From positions 1-20,923 of the IMG/VR virus record IMGVR_UViG_3300022200_003446: a DNA stretch of 20,923 nucleotides; one strand, given 5' to 3'. This document shows positions 11,983 to 20,923 of the stretch, in pieces (within the stretch, counting starts at the first letter, position 1; each line of letters starts with the position of its first letter). The notes beneath the pieces were generated by a model. That model was not told the DNA's origin. It saw nothing but the letters and a program-made list of their open reading frames with translations, and did no database searches. The translations under genes and the position numbers were made by a program. Source of the DNA: a virus.

Positions 11983-14900
11983 TACATCTGCCTTCTTCCA
12001 AATTTATCCTGCGGCATTGACTCTAGCTTCCTTAAGAAAACAGCTTGGGTAGCTTCTACAGCTTTCCTAAAGAACATATCCTTTTTATAGTAGTCTTTAG
12101 CCATCTCTAGCTGTTCCTTACCCTTACTTCCAAAGTCTATTTCACCCTCATGTTGTGCATCTGTCATGTACCTTACAAGATACTCATTGTACTCTGGTAG
12201 CTCTACGTACTTTTTAAGATCAGGTGCATTCATATAGGTATCCATTTCCGCAGAAATTTCATCTTTGTACTTTTCCATTGATCTATGAGCAAGCTCATGT
12301 AAAAGAGCACTAGGATCATTCTTATTGTACCAAAGGACATCTTGGGTTGGCTTATAAAATCCTCCAAGAGTTGTACGAGAGTCATCCTTATTGTATAAAA
12401 CAACTTTCTTTGGATCGACCTCTATTAAACCAACAGCAGCTATAGGTGACTTCTTAACAATATCTAAGGTTGATATAAGATTAACCTTGTCTTTATCTTT
12501 TAGAGCACCACTAGGAAGACCAGACAACATCCCTTCTACCACTTCTCCAGAATCCCTACTATAGAGAATTTGCGAAGAAAACTTTAAGTCATCTGTAAAC
12601 TTTGCAACGATAGCATTCGTATAATCAATACGTCCTAGAGTTGCCCTTTCCTCACGAGTTAACTCATCCTTGGCTTCTGACCCAAAGATAGTATTAACTA
12701 ACCCACTAAAAAAACCTGATCCTGACCCTCTTTCACTCTTCATTACATCGTTATTAGAGGACTCACGATACTTAGATAGCCTCTTACGATAAGGATCATC
12801 CTTCTTTAGATAACCAAAACGATGCTTACCAATACGGGCTGTCTCTACGAATAAGTTCTCCCAAGGCGGGCTTGAGGTATCTGGATTGTAGTAGTGAGTA
12901 GCACCCTTGGTTATGTCACTATTGGCACTAGTCAAGAACTCTTGTACTGTCGTTTCGTAGTTAGGGTCTTTCTCATTAAAGTTAGTTACTACCTTATAGT
13001 TTTTATCTTTCTCTCTCCAGACATTAAACTGTGATCCATTACCCTTCTTAGCCTCGTAGTCGATAGATTCACCAGAAGCAAGAGCACGGTTACGTAGTAC
13101 TTCAAAGATAGCTATACGGCCTTCAGGTGTCTCTCCACGGCCCTCACCCCATGCTGTCTTAACTGCTGTATCTACGTTAGTCTTATCTTCGTATAGGTCA
13201 CCTACAGCCTTATCTACACCTAAGAACTCAGCCCTTGTGGTTGTACCAGAGGTAGGTATGACTTGAGTACCATCCTCTAGTACTGCTACATTCTCTAAAC
13301 TAGGTTGCTCTTGAGCACTTGACTGTTGTTCTTGTTGTTGAACTTCTCCTGCAATCTCTACAGGGATACCTAAGATAGCCATATTAGACTGGATTATACC
13401 AACCTTGGCTTCTTCGGTTAAATCACTATTACCTAGAGCATTATACAGATTCCTGAAGAAAGGGTTAATTTTCTTTAAGACATTATCCGCTAGAATCTGA
13501 TTAGGACTTCCTCTCTTTGGATCAAAGCCGGGATAAGAAGACTGTTGTACAAGTATCTCTGGACGAATCCTAAAGGATAATTCACCAGTAGCTGGATTAA
13601 CAAAGAGACTTCCTGTATTCTGCCTAGCAGTGTACTTAAACAAAGTAGCAGACAGTTCATTACGGATTTGTTCATTCTCTACAAAAGCTGTACCAATACT
13701 TGTTACATACTGCTGTACTTCCTCATCCGTAGCACCAGCCTTTTTTAGTGACTGTGCAATACGTGGGTCCATTAGGTAAGTAAAGAAGTCTTCTACTCCA
13801 TTATCAAACCCGTTAGCAATCCTATTGATTTGTACTGGATCAGCAATGGACATAGCCATTGTCTTTGATACCTCAGTGCCAAGGAAGACACCCTCTTTCC
13901 ACTTCCTAAACCCTTCTTTGATGGAGCTATTCTTTTCTTCTTCTGAAATAGAAGTATCATCCATCATACCCTTGAGATAGTCTATTGCTAGGCTTTGACC
14001 ACCTTCAGGTGTTTCTTGGGTTGTCAATCCTGAGAAAATTGCAGAGTTAACTGCTTTTTCCGTCGCTTTCATATTCTCTAAGTTAGAATAGATAACTGGC
14101 CGTAATTCAGGAGAAGCCATTTGGATGTTATCAAACAGTCTGGCAGCAACAGGATTATTCCTACGCCATTCGTTTGCGTACTTAGCTGCACCATAGGCAC
14201 GAGTCTCTAGTTCAGTATTCAGTACATTTAACTTCTTTTCTGAGAATAGTGATGCCTGCCTATCAAAGTCCTCAAGTATCTGATCTTCGATAGCTGTTAA
14301 GTCAGCCAAAGGAGGAGCGCCAAGACCCTTCGTCTCTTGTATATACCGTCTCTTTTGAATAAGAATATCTACTAACTTCTGCCTAAAGAAAGGAAGAGCC
14401 TGTAGGTTCTTTTGATAGTTTTCTTCACTAGGGTCTTTAGCAAACTCCCTTGCAGAGTTTCTAAGCAGCGTAAAGACATCGTTAACAGCAATACCCTTGC
14501 CTGCCCCACCAACATCATAATAGATAGTTGTAGCAGCAGGTATATTCAGCTTGGAGAGCTTTTCAACTGACTCTGCTTCTGCTACACGAGCATCCCTTTG
14601 TCGAATCTGTTGTTCTATCTCAGGCCAATTCTCAGCGTAGATTGCACTCTTTGGGTCAACATTAGGAAGTAAAACTTTACCAGAGTCACTCCCAATAATA
14701 GTCATACGTCTTTTCTCTTCATTGCTGATAGCGTTAGCCTTAGCCTTTTCCTTTTCAAGTTCTAGCTCAAGGGCAAACTTGTAAGGATTGATACCAGAGA
14801 TTTTTTCTACTGTCGCATAAATCAAGTCTTCGTACCCAATATAGTCCTTTTGAATATCAGACATCTTAACTTTTAGAGCATCAGCCGCTGCTTGCGCTCT

Positions 14901-15212
14901 TGAACCTGTAGACTTTCTTGATGCCTGAGCCAAGAACTCAACTCGACTTAAGTCCTTCTTTAGCGCAGCAGGAATATCGGCTTCAGGAGCATCCCCACTG
15001 GCTAGAAGACCCGCCTCTGTCCAACTTTCACGAACAATCCTGTTTGCATCCTCTTTTAGTTGGGACTCCTTCTGTGTACCATAAGCCTCAAGAGCCATAC
15101 CAGCAGTCTGACCTAGATTAGCTATCGCTTTACCAAAGTCTGGTTGATAAAATGTAGGAGATTCAAACTTAGGTATATCTCCTGTTTGTACAAATTCTCT
15201 AAAGTCTGCCAT
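11982..15212 (-). CDS. Internal virion protein with SleB-type cell-wall hydrolase and zincin-like domains
   Basis: The product is 1076 aa, in the place of T7 gp16. Residues 1-620 are mainly helical with no recognised fold, typical of ejection proteins. A Gln-rich linker (about 622-638) leads to a SleB/Hydrolase_2-type domain at about 680-802: AWGEGRGETPEGR (E690, the likely catalytic Glu), VLRNRAL, GATHYYNPDTS (H773) and IGKHRFGYL. Such domains cleave peptidoglycan glycan strands. A second domain (about 860-1060) has a strand then helix reading YKPTQDVLWY and LLHELAHRSMEKY, an HExxH motif (H972, E973, H976). NEYLVRYM (E1010) may give the third zinc ligand. The first domain suits wall breaching during genome entry; the role of the second is unknown. 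The gene starts on a TAATG overlap with the 1589-aa gene. Confidence 0.82.
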   Translation of the reverse strand: MADFREFVQTGDIPKFESPTFYQPDFGKAIANLGQTAGMALEAYGTQKESQLKEDANRIVRESWTEAGLLASGDAPEADIPAALKKDLSRVEFLAQASRKSTGSRAQAAADALKVKMSDIQKDYIGYEDLIYATVEKISGINPYKFALELELEKEKAKANAISNEEKRRMTIIGSDSGKVLLPNVDPKSAIYAENWPEIEQQIRQRDARVAEAESVEKLSKLNIPAATTIYYDVGGAGKGIAVNDVFTLLRNSAREFAKDPSEENYQKNLQALPFFRQKLVDILIQKRRYIQETKGLGAPPLADLTAIEDQILEDFDRQASLFSEKKLNVLNTELETRAYGAAKYANEWRRNNPVAARLFDNIQMASPELRPVIYSNLENMKATEKAVNSAIFSGLTTQETPEGGQSLAIDYLKGMMDDTSISEEEKNSSIKEGFRKWKEGVFLGTEVSKTMAMSIADPVQINRIANGFDNGVEDFFTYLMDPRIAQSLKKAGATDEEVQQYVTSIGTAFVENEQIRNELSATLFKYTARQNTGSLFVNPATGELSFRIRPEILVQQSSYPGFDPKRGSPNQILADNVLKKINPFFRNLYNALGNSDLTEEAKVGIIQSNMAILGIPVEIAGEVQQQEQQSSAQEQPSLENVAVLEDGTQVIPTSGTTTRAEFLGVDKAVGDLYEDKTNVDTAVKTAWGEGRGETPEGRIAIFEVLRNRALASGESIDYEAKKGNGSQFNVWREKDKNYKVVTNFNEKDPNYETTVQEFLTSANSDITKGATHYYNPDTSSPPWENLFVETARIGKHRFGYLKKDDPYRKRLSKYRESSNNDVMKSERGSGSGFFSGLVNTIFGSEAKDELTREERATLGRIDYTNAIVAKFTDDLKFSSQILYSRDSGEVVEGMLSGLPSGALKDKDKVNLISTLDIVKKSPIAAVGLIEVDPKKVVLYNKDDSRTTLGGFYKPTQDVLWYNKNDPSALLHELAHRSMEKYKDEISAEMDTYMNAPDLKKYVELPEYNEYLVRYMTDAQHEGEIDFGSKGKEQLEMAKDYYKKDMFFRKAVEATQAVFLRKLESMPQDKFGRRQM

Positions 15213-18200
15213 TATTCTTGACCTTCTCTATAGCTTTTCTGTTCAGCTTTTCTTGCGATAGTCTTCATTAGCTCAGTAGCCTTTTCAATGTCTGTTTCAT
15301 CCTTCCAGATTTCTCTTAAGAACATATACTTTGAACGACCAACAATGTCTTGAGTCGCTAGGAGTGTGTTAGCCCTACGGATTAAAGCATCAGTTTCATC
15401 AGGATTCGTATCTTGAACTCTAATGGCCCTCTCTAGGAGTCGCTTGGCTTCCTTCTTTGCTTCGGTAACCTTTTCTTTTCGCTTTCGTTCTACATTCTTA
15501 ATTAGGTAGCCTTCGTTGATAGCATCTGGCTTTACCCTAGCAATGGCAAAGAACAATGCTTCTCTCTTGTCATTAAGATCAGCTTGGTTATTCGAAGTAC
15601 GTGTAACCCACTTATTGTGTGTCATAAGAATATCTACTTCGTTAATGTGTCTCAAAGTTCCTATTGAGCCAGCTAGATCAATCCAGTCTTGTTGGGTTAA
15701 CTCAAACTCATCCCTTTGATTTATGAATGACCCTAGTATCTTTACAGGAGTTGCTACAACACCCTTCCACAAGTCATAAGAAGGCCCAAAAAGAACCTCA
15801 AACATCTTCTCATCTCCAGAAAGAATGTTATAGACAACATCATTCTTTAGGGAGAACCTTGAAAAGTCTGGGTCAATACCCATGTAAGTCTGAACAAGAA
15901 AGTCTGGTAGACCTTCCATAACAACATTAGCATACCAGTCTTCAGACCAGTCGTAATTGTTCTTTATCATCTCTTCTTTCAGGAGATCACTATATGGTGC
16001 TAATGGTAAAGCAGTGCTTAATGATCCATCCAGAGCACCGTATGCAATACCCTGAGCCACAAGAACCTGCCAAGCCCGTCTGACATCATAGTCTTTAGCA
16101 CCAATTAGAGATGGAGTAACAGTACCCATAGTGCGTAGCCAGAAAGTCTGATACTGCATGGGAACTGATAAAGCACCCTTTGCCCAATACTGGTTGTTTG
16201 CTGCTGACATAGCACCTGACAAGACATCAGCCCTATTAAGTATAGCATCTTTATCTGCTTGTGTCAGTGTTTTTGTTGGGTTCTTTTTCTTAAACTCTAA
16301 GTATGCTATGTTCCATGCAGTCATCTTCATTAGCTCTTCAGCATGTCGGACAAACATGGAAGCAGAGTTAACAACCGCATTAGCAGTGCGTTTAGTTCTA
16401 GAACCAAAGGTGAAATCAACATCTGTAATATCGTCGATTAGAGCATAGCTATTGCCAACCCTGAACGCTCCTTTATCCTTACCTAGCTGGGTCATCTCAA
16501 GAAAGTCTTTTGCGACAGTACCTATTGCATTCTTTGGTAATTGACCTTCTAGGGACATAGCATAGTGCTTTGCTAGGTGCTTTAAGACAGGTACTTGCTC
16601 AGTAAACATAGCCATCTTTTGAAAGATAGCTCCTGCAAAACTCTGTAGAGCAAACTCTGGATAAGCCCCAGCCATAATAGTAAACTGCTGCATCTGCGGT
16701 AAGAAAGCAGTCCAGTTCCAAAAACCTTGGTTTGATGCAAATACCATACGACGAGAAAAGACAAATGGGTCTTTTATCAGAGGTATCATATAATCCTTAA
16801 TAAACTCAAACTTAGTACTCCCCGGAGCAGCATAGTCTAGTAGCCTCATTCTAAAGGCTTCTAGCATATTGTACTCTGGTGATGTATTCTCAAGAATAGA
16901 AAGGATATTCTTCCTGTATACGTCTATTTCTTTACGGGTTTTAGCGTCTATTCCCGGTACTAGGTACTTATCTGGGAAGTGCAAGAAGTCAAGTGGTTGG
17001 TTAATAATCTTCTCTAGGTTTTCATTGAAAACTTTCTTATCCCTAAGAGCTAAGTTCCTCATAAGGTCGTTCATTGAACGATAGATGTAGTCTCTTTTGA
17101 TACGCTTTGGTATCTCATTCTTAAGGCCAGTCTCAAGGGCAACTGCTGGACTTAGCTTCCTAGCCCTCTCAAGACGCATATGACCATTACTCTCCTCGAT
17201 TACAGTCTGCAACTTAGACTGCTGTCTTGTCTGAGAGAAGGCACGATCCATCTCTCCCAAAGGTGAGTAAACACCTTCAGTAGAATCAATTACCCTAACC
17301 TGTGGAGTAGAGTAATTGTAGGTGTCAATAGAGCGTTGACCACTCCTTACTACAGAAAATGGGACAGTATCATCTAAGCTAAAGCTCTTCCTGAGTACTT
17401 TTTCAAACTCTTCTTCTTTCCAGAAGTACAGCTTTTCCTTACGAATTTCTTTCCACTCGTCAGTACCTTTAGCAAGGCTAGCTTTAGCTTTGTTGATGGC
17501 ATCCGTAAGAGCACGAGCTTGCTTTTCTGTGTGCGCAAGAAGAAGAACTTCATCCCCAGTATAGTACTTTACTCCAGTTTCCTTGCCTCTTAGCTTTGGC
17601 TGTTTAATTCCCCAACCAGCCTCATAAAGACTGTGACCACCAAAGTTATAGCCTAAGTTACCGGGGCTAATCCTGTTCTTTACTGCCTGTTTCTTTGAAA
17701 CAACAAAGTGAGCAACATCATCTCCAATATCAATTGGATTCCAAACAGCCTCAAAGATTTCAGCAGAGCCGTCATTCGTAAAGTCATCAAAGAACTTTTT
17801 ACTGGACTCTGTGGTATAAGACCTACTGTATGTCTTAAAGCTAACATTTCCCTTTTCGTCAATAAAAGCTACTCTCTTTGGTGCATCCTCTGAGAAAGGA
17901 ATTAAGTCAACAGGCCGTGCAAATCCACTAACAGCGACTTTTTCTTTCTTCTTACCTGCTAAGGCTTCTACCTCTAGCTTGATACTTCCTACCCTTTGAA
18001 GGTTCTTCATAATATCTAGTTCGTGCATAAAGAACTCTATGTCAGATATAGATTTGTATGAAAGAATAGCTTCTATCTGCCCTTCCTTTGGATACTTACC
18101 AAACTCATTAAAGAAGGCTTTCTCCACTTCGGATACTGTCTCAAAATACACACCCTCAGTTTTTGTCTTTTTATTGTAGGTAGCCTGCTGTATGTGAAGA

Positions 18201-19981
18201 ATACGGTTGATTTCGTTACGGTCTTGCTTAGAGAATGTAAACTTATTAAGACTCCTTACGAGAGGTTCAATAGCCTCAACAAGAGCCTCTGTTCCGTGGA
18301 CGGCAGAAAGTCTAGCACCCATGTTTGCCTTGTCTACAATAGAGCGAACACCACGAGGACTAAGGTTATTAAGTAATGGTTTATCAAGAATATCTGTAAG
18401 CCAGTCAATACGATCACCATTAGAAGCAAACTTTGTTGTGACTTCAACATCCTTTACAGAGGATATAATCCCTTTAGTTTCATCAATAGGGAACTCTGTC
18501 TCAACAAACCACCTACCTTCACCAATCTCTCTATAGTCAAAGTTCTTTGTAAAACCAATTTGGTTCTCAGCAAAGTCAATAGCTGCACTTTTTGAAGGGA
18601 ATGGAGCACCACCATACCCAAAGCGCATAGCATAAGTATAGTTATTGGTAAGATCGTTAAACCTGATAGATTCCCCTATATCAACTACGTGTTTTTCTAG
18701 TCCTTTTGCCCAACGCTTAACACGAGTCTCAGTAGCCTTTGCAGCCAAATCAAGTTGTTCTAGAGTAACCCTATCTACAGAGCCAACTCTACGAATCTTC
18801 TCTAGTGCTTCAAAGGTGTTTGCCTCTAACCTATCAGAAATCTGACGAGCCGCCGCTGATCCAATGTTAGCTTTACCCTCTGCCATAGAAGGGTAGTTAA
18901 ACAAACTTGGGTAATTTCGTGTCATATCGTCGATAGTATCAGATAGTGTAGTGTTCACCATCTCGTACTTAGCAATTTCGATATTATCACCTAGTTCTTG
19001 GGCTGTCTCGACAAGAGGTTTCCTACTGGATAATCCCTTTATGTAAGCCCTAGCTCTTCCTGCGCTTGAACCAGCTACCTTACCAGCACCCCTTAGTCCC
19101 TTTATCCAAGGAACAAATAAAGCATCGGAACCATGAATAAAGATATTGTCCCAGAAAGCTGATTCTTTATCAAAACCATGCAGAATAGCATCTGCTACTT
19201 TAGCAGCAACATCAGGGGAAGGTAGAGTACCATCCTCAGCAATAGCAGTTATCAAAGCCCTTGACTGGTTCAAACGCTCTGCTGGGTCTTCAATATTGCG
19301 AATAAACTCTACAGTTTCTTTAAGGTTCTGTCCGGCAAGATACGATAAATTCTCTAAGCTAGGAATTTCATTCATCTGCAAGGCTGCACCCCTAAGAGGA
19401 AAACCTTGTTGGAAAAAGTCTACAAAGTCATATGATGTTAAGCCTTCGTCTAGGTCTTCTAGGTAGCTATTGATTTCTTCAAAACCCTTGTAAAAAGCAA
19501 TCTGGTCTAGCACCTTATCTTCTAGATTTTTCCGATAATTAAAAAAGTCTCCATAGTCTATATCGTAAGCTCTAACTTGACGATAACTATCTACAAAGTC
19601 AGCCATATTCTGAGCATAACCCTTTTCAAGATTAATGCTAAGTGGCGTCATGGCTGTAGCAGGATCAAATGTTGCTAATCCTTCGAACCTTTTACTAATT
19701 TCTTCTTGAGAATACCCAGATAGAATATCAGATATGCCAGCATACCTAGCCTCCTCTAGATCAGTCATTTCCTGAGAACTATACTGTTCCCTAAAAGATG
19801 TGTCATTACCATCAGCTAGCAAAGAAGAGTAAAGAGATTCGACTCCGGGTGAAAATTCACCAAGAGCACCATGTATAGTCTCAGCCTTTGTCCTAGCCTG
19901 TTTGTCTCCAATTCTTAAAGTATTATCTGACCAAGAAATACCAGAAGAGACAGCAGGATTTTTATTTGACCACTCTGCCAT
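15212..19981 (-). CDS. Very large internal virion (ejection) protein, 1589 aa
   Basis: It lies between the gp14-like gene (2 nt away) and the hydrolase-bearing virion gene, the place of T7 gp15. Most of it is helical and soluble. Residues 440-500 (FGYGGAPFPSKSAAIDFAEN ... EGRWFVETEFPID) and about 750-830 look like weakly related modules of a type I recall from large phage virion proteins. Residues 1085-1130 (GFWNWTAFLPQMQQFTIMAG ...) and 1265-1330 (YWAKGALSVPMQYQTFWLRT ...) are aromatic, semi-hydrophobic stretches that could insert in membranes. A basic coiled coil closes it (about 1490-1520). I see no lytic transglycosylase motif. The probable role is a component of the ejected channel that carries DNA across the envelope. 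Confidence 0.8.
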   Translation of the reverse strand: MAEWSNKNPAVSSGISWSDNTLRIGDKQARTKAETIHGALGEFSPGVESLYSSLLADGNDTSFREQYSSQEMTDLEEARYAGISDILSGYSQEEISKRFEGLATFDPATAMTPLSINLEKGYAQNMADFVDSYRQVRAYDIDYGDFFNYRKNLEDKVLDQIAFYKGFEEINSYLEDLDEGLTSYDFVDFFQQGFPLRGAALQMNEIPSLENLSYLAGQNLKETVEFIRNIEDPAERLNQSRALITAIAEDGTLPSPDVAAKVADAILHGFDKESAFWDNIFIHGSDALFVPWIKGLRGAGKVAGSSAGRARAYIKGLSSRKPLVETAQELGDNIEIAKYEMVNTTLSDTIDDMTRNYPSLFNYPSMAEGKANIGSAAARQISDRLEANTFEALEKIRRVGSVDRVTLEQLDLAAKATETRVKRWAKGLEKHVVDIGESIRFNDLTNNYTYAMRFGYGGAPFPSKSAAIDFAENQIGFTKNFDYREIGEGRWFVETEFPIDETKGIISSVKDVEVTTKFASNGDRIDWLTDILDKPLLNNLSPRGVRSIVDKANMGARLSAVHGTEALVEAIEPLVRSLNKFTFSKQDRNEINRILHIQQATYNKKTKTEGVYFETVSEVEKAFFNEFGKYPKEGQIEAILSYKSISDIEFFMHELDIMKNLQRVGSIKLEVEALAGKKKEKVAVSGFARPVDLIPFSEDAPKRVAFIDEKGNVSFKTYSRSYTTESSKKFFDDFTNDGSAEIFEAVWNPIDIGDDVAHFVVSKKQAVKNRISPGNLGYNFGGHSLYEAGWGIKQPKLRGKETGVKYYTGDEVLLLAHTEKQARALTDAINKAKASLAKGTDEWKEIRKEKLYFWKEEEFEKVLRKSFSLDDTVPFSVVRSGQRSIDTYNYSTPQVRVIDSTEGVYSPLGEMDRAFSQTRQQSKLQTVIEESNGHMRLERARKLSPAVALETGLKNEIPKRIKRDYIYRSMNDLMRNLALRDKKVFNENLEKIINQPLDFLHFPDKYLVPGIDAKTRKEIDVYRKNILSILENTSPEYNMLEAFRMRLLDYAAPGSTKFEFIKDYMIPLIKDPFVFSRRMVFASNQGFWNWTAFLPQMQQFTIMAGAYPEFALQSFAGAIFQKMAMFTEQVPVLKHLAKHYAMSLEGQLPKNAIGTVAKDFLEMTQLGKDKGAFRVGNSYALIDDITDVDFTFGSRTKRTANAVVNSASMFVRHAEELMKMTAWNIAYLEFKKKNPTKTLTQADKDAILNRADVLSGAMSAANNQYWAKGALSVPMQYQTFWLRTMGTVTPSLIGAKDYDVRRAWQVLVAQGIAYGALDGSLSTALPLAPYSDLLKEEMIKNNYDWSEDWYANVVMEGLPDFLVQTYMGIDPDFSRFSLKNDVVYNILSGDEKMFEVLFGPSYDLWKGVVATPVKILGSFINQRDEFELTQQDWIDLAGSIGTLRHINEVDILMTHNKWVTRTSNNQADLNDKREALFFAIARVKPDAINEGYLIKNVERKRKEKVTEAKKEAKRLLERAIRVQDTNPDETDALIRRANTLLATQDIVGRSKYMFLREIWKDETDIEKATELMKTIARKAEQKSYREGQE

Positions 19982-19983
19982 AA

Positions 19984-20439
19984 TTAACCTGTGATACTCC
20001 TCAATGACCTCATTGCGGTTTCATTTCCTGCGACACTCATTGCAGTTCCACCTAGAGAACTTAAACCAGATCCAAGATTAGAAATCATTTCTGCGTTAGC
20101 AATTTGAGTATTCAACTGAGTCGTCTGCCTAGAAAAAGATAGTCCTTGGTTTATACCTAAGACATTAGAGGCTGACTGAGATGCGATGTTAGATGTAGCC
20201 CCATAAAGACTACTTGACCCACCTGCACCTTGGGCGTATCCTCTAGCAATAGACTGAGATTGCAACAAAGCCCTTTCGCGCATCTCTTTTGCCATAGCAC
20301 GTTTAGCCCGCATTTGTTCCATTCTTTCTTGAAGTCTAGCCCTTTTATTAGCCGCTTCAGTGGCTTTCATCTGGCCATAAACGCTAACACCTGTACCAAT
20401 AACAGAAGCAGCTAAACCAATTAGTGGTAGAAAAAACAT
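19984..20439 (-). CDS. Internal virion protein, T7 gp14-like
   Basis: ATG 20439 is chosen because AGAGGG lies about 8 nt upstream; an earlier in-frame start at 20532 would overlap the upstream structural gene. The product is 151 aa. It has a short hydrophobic N-terminus (MFFLPLIGLAASVIGTGVSV), a long charged helix (ATEAANKRARLQERMEQMRA ... MRERALLQSQ), then a Gly/Ser/Ala/Asn-rich part with GAGGSSSLYG and LGSGLSSLGG. The size, Ala/Gln-rich helix and hydrophobic start resemble T7 gp14, which forms the outer-membrane pore of the ejected complex. Identity to gp14 is not obvious by eye, so the call rests on this architecture and gene order. Confidence 0.75.
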   Translation of the reverse strand: MFFLPLIGLAASVIGTGVSVYGQMKATEAANKRARLQERMEQMRAKRAMAKEMRERALLQSQSIARGYAQGAGGSSSLYGATSNIASQSASNVLGINQGLSFSRQTTQLNTQIANAEMISNLGSGLSSLGGTAMSVAGNETAMRSLRSITG

Positions 20440-20456
20440 TCTGTATTCCCTCTTGT

Positions 20457-20923
20457 TTACACCGCGTTTGCCGCTGTCTCTAGCATTGCCCATCCAGTGA
20501 TATTGAATGGTTTGTTTGTTTCTGAGTAACACCTAATCTGTAGACTTAACCCATTACCACGTATCTTTAGTTTACGAGTAGTGAATGCAGAGTTAGACTT
20601 ATGTCTGTAACCCTGCTGTGGATTAGACCACCTCTTGGTCCCACTAGATGTCTTGTAGTCCCACACACCCTGTACATACACAGAAGCACCAGACTCAGCC
20701 CTGCTATGAAGCATCATGTACGTAGCCTGTTGCTGTCTAATGGCTTCACCTCTTGTCTTGTAACCAGAGATAAAGTAGCTTGAGTAGTCTACACCCTGAC
20801 CAACCGTACAGGCATTGAAGTCCTCGTAGGTAGTACAGAACTCTTCAGCCCAAGTTAGCTTACGTACACCACTATCTAGGTACTCAACTAAGAACTTGGT
20901 TGTAGGTGAAAGAGATACTGTAG
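20457..20923 (-). CDS. Virion structural protein, C-terminal fragment (neck/tail candidate)
   Basis: The frame stays open to the right window edge, giving the last 154 residues. Visible parts are VEYLDSGVRKLTWAEEF, FISGYKTRGEAIRQQQATYM, VYVQGVWDYKTSSGTKRWSN and a beta-rich end RKLKIRGNGLSLQIRCYSET followed by NKPFNITGWAMLE. The RGxGxSLQIRxxSExxKPFxxxGW ending recurs, in my memory, at the C-terminus of phage structural proteins. Gene order (just upstream of gp14-like) matches the tail tubular protein region of T7, but I cannot confirm gp12 homology. The start lies outside the window. Confidence 0.65.
   Translation of the reverse strand, partial: TVSLSPTTKFLVEYLDSGVRKLTWAEEFCTTYEDFNACTVGQGVDYSSYFISGYKTRGEAIRQQQATYMMLHSRAESGASVYVQGVWDYKTSSGTKRWSNPQQGYRHKSNSAFTTRKLKIRGNGLSLQIRCYSETNKPFNITGWAMLETAANAV

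Noticed and set aside
19146-19466. 106-codon + strand open frame opposite the 1589-aa virion gene, with similar frames at 18207-18536 and 16158-16448
   Set aside because: All run antisense within one long continuous coding frame, lack ribosome sites and give low-complexity Ser/Leu-rich translations.
15212-19981. Lytic transglycosylase domain in the 1589-aa virion protein, as at the start of T7 gp16
   Set aside because: No Glu-centred SLT motif is visible at the N-terminus. The wall-hydrolase signature is in the neighbouring 1076-aa protein instead.
20440-20532. N-terminal extension of the gp14-like protein from 20532
   Set aside because: It would run back into the coding region of the preceding structural gene, while ATG 20439 has AGAGGG at good spacing and starts a hydrophobic segment typical of the family.

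Overview
The window is part of the genome of a lytic, T7-like (podovirus-type) tailed phage, most likely of a marine bacterium. Three things point there: a T7 gp4/gp5-type helicase and family A DNA polymerase followed by a T7 gp3-type Holliday-junction endonuclease; a run of very short, tightly overlapping genes; and large internal-virion (ejection) proteins next to a gp14-like protein. A monomeric class II (cobalamin-dependent) ribonucleotide reductase with its own glutaredoxin, a MazG-like pyrophosphohydrolase and a DUF3310 protein make an aquatic, B12-using (for example alphaproteobacterial) host plausible. The layout recalls SIO1/HMO-2011-type marine podophages; this is inference from gene content, not from any search. 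I see no tRNA, rRNA, CRISPR array, integrase, IS element or host gene.

Left half, + strand (1-10805): the DNA replication, recombination and nucleotide module. In order: C-terminus of the replicative helicase (cut by the window edge), DNA polymerase, a gp2.5-like ssDNA-binding protein candidate, a Cas4/RecB-like PD-(D/E)XK nuclease with Fe-S-type cysteines, a small Cys-rich protein, and endonuclease I. Then comes a dense accessory stretch (4181-8259) of small overlapping genes. It includes a calcineurin-like phosphoesterase, an exported protein, an HNH-like protein, a MazG-like enzyme and a small membrane protein. The module ends with class II RNR, glutaredoxin, an acidic hypothetical protein and a DUF3310 protein. 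Most junctions are 1-26 nt overlaps, so this probably reads as one translationally coupled operon whose promoter lies upstream of the window.

At 10812-10839 a perfect 12-bp hairpin sits between the two converging modules and can serve as a terminator in both directions.

Right half, - strand (20923-10866): the distal part of the virion operon, transcribed toward the centre. From upstream: C-terminus of a structural protein (cut by the right edge), a gp14-like internal virion protein, a 1589-aa internal virion protein, a 1076-aa internal virion protein carrying a SleB-type cell-wall hydrolase domain and a separate HExxH zincin-like domain, and then three small, strongly basic proteins.

As a system, the left genes copy and process phage DNA and enlarge the dNTP pool, while the right genes build the ejection apparatus that breaches the envelope. 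Most worth a second look are the paired loss of two interacting dNTP-site residues in the polymerase (steric-gate Glu to Gln and its partner Tyr to Leu), the hydrolase-plus-zincin virion protein, the Fe-S nuclease near where T7 places its gp6 exonuclease, and the run of basic late proteins.
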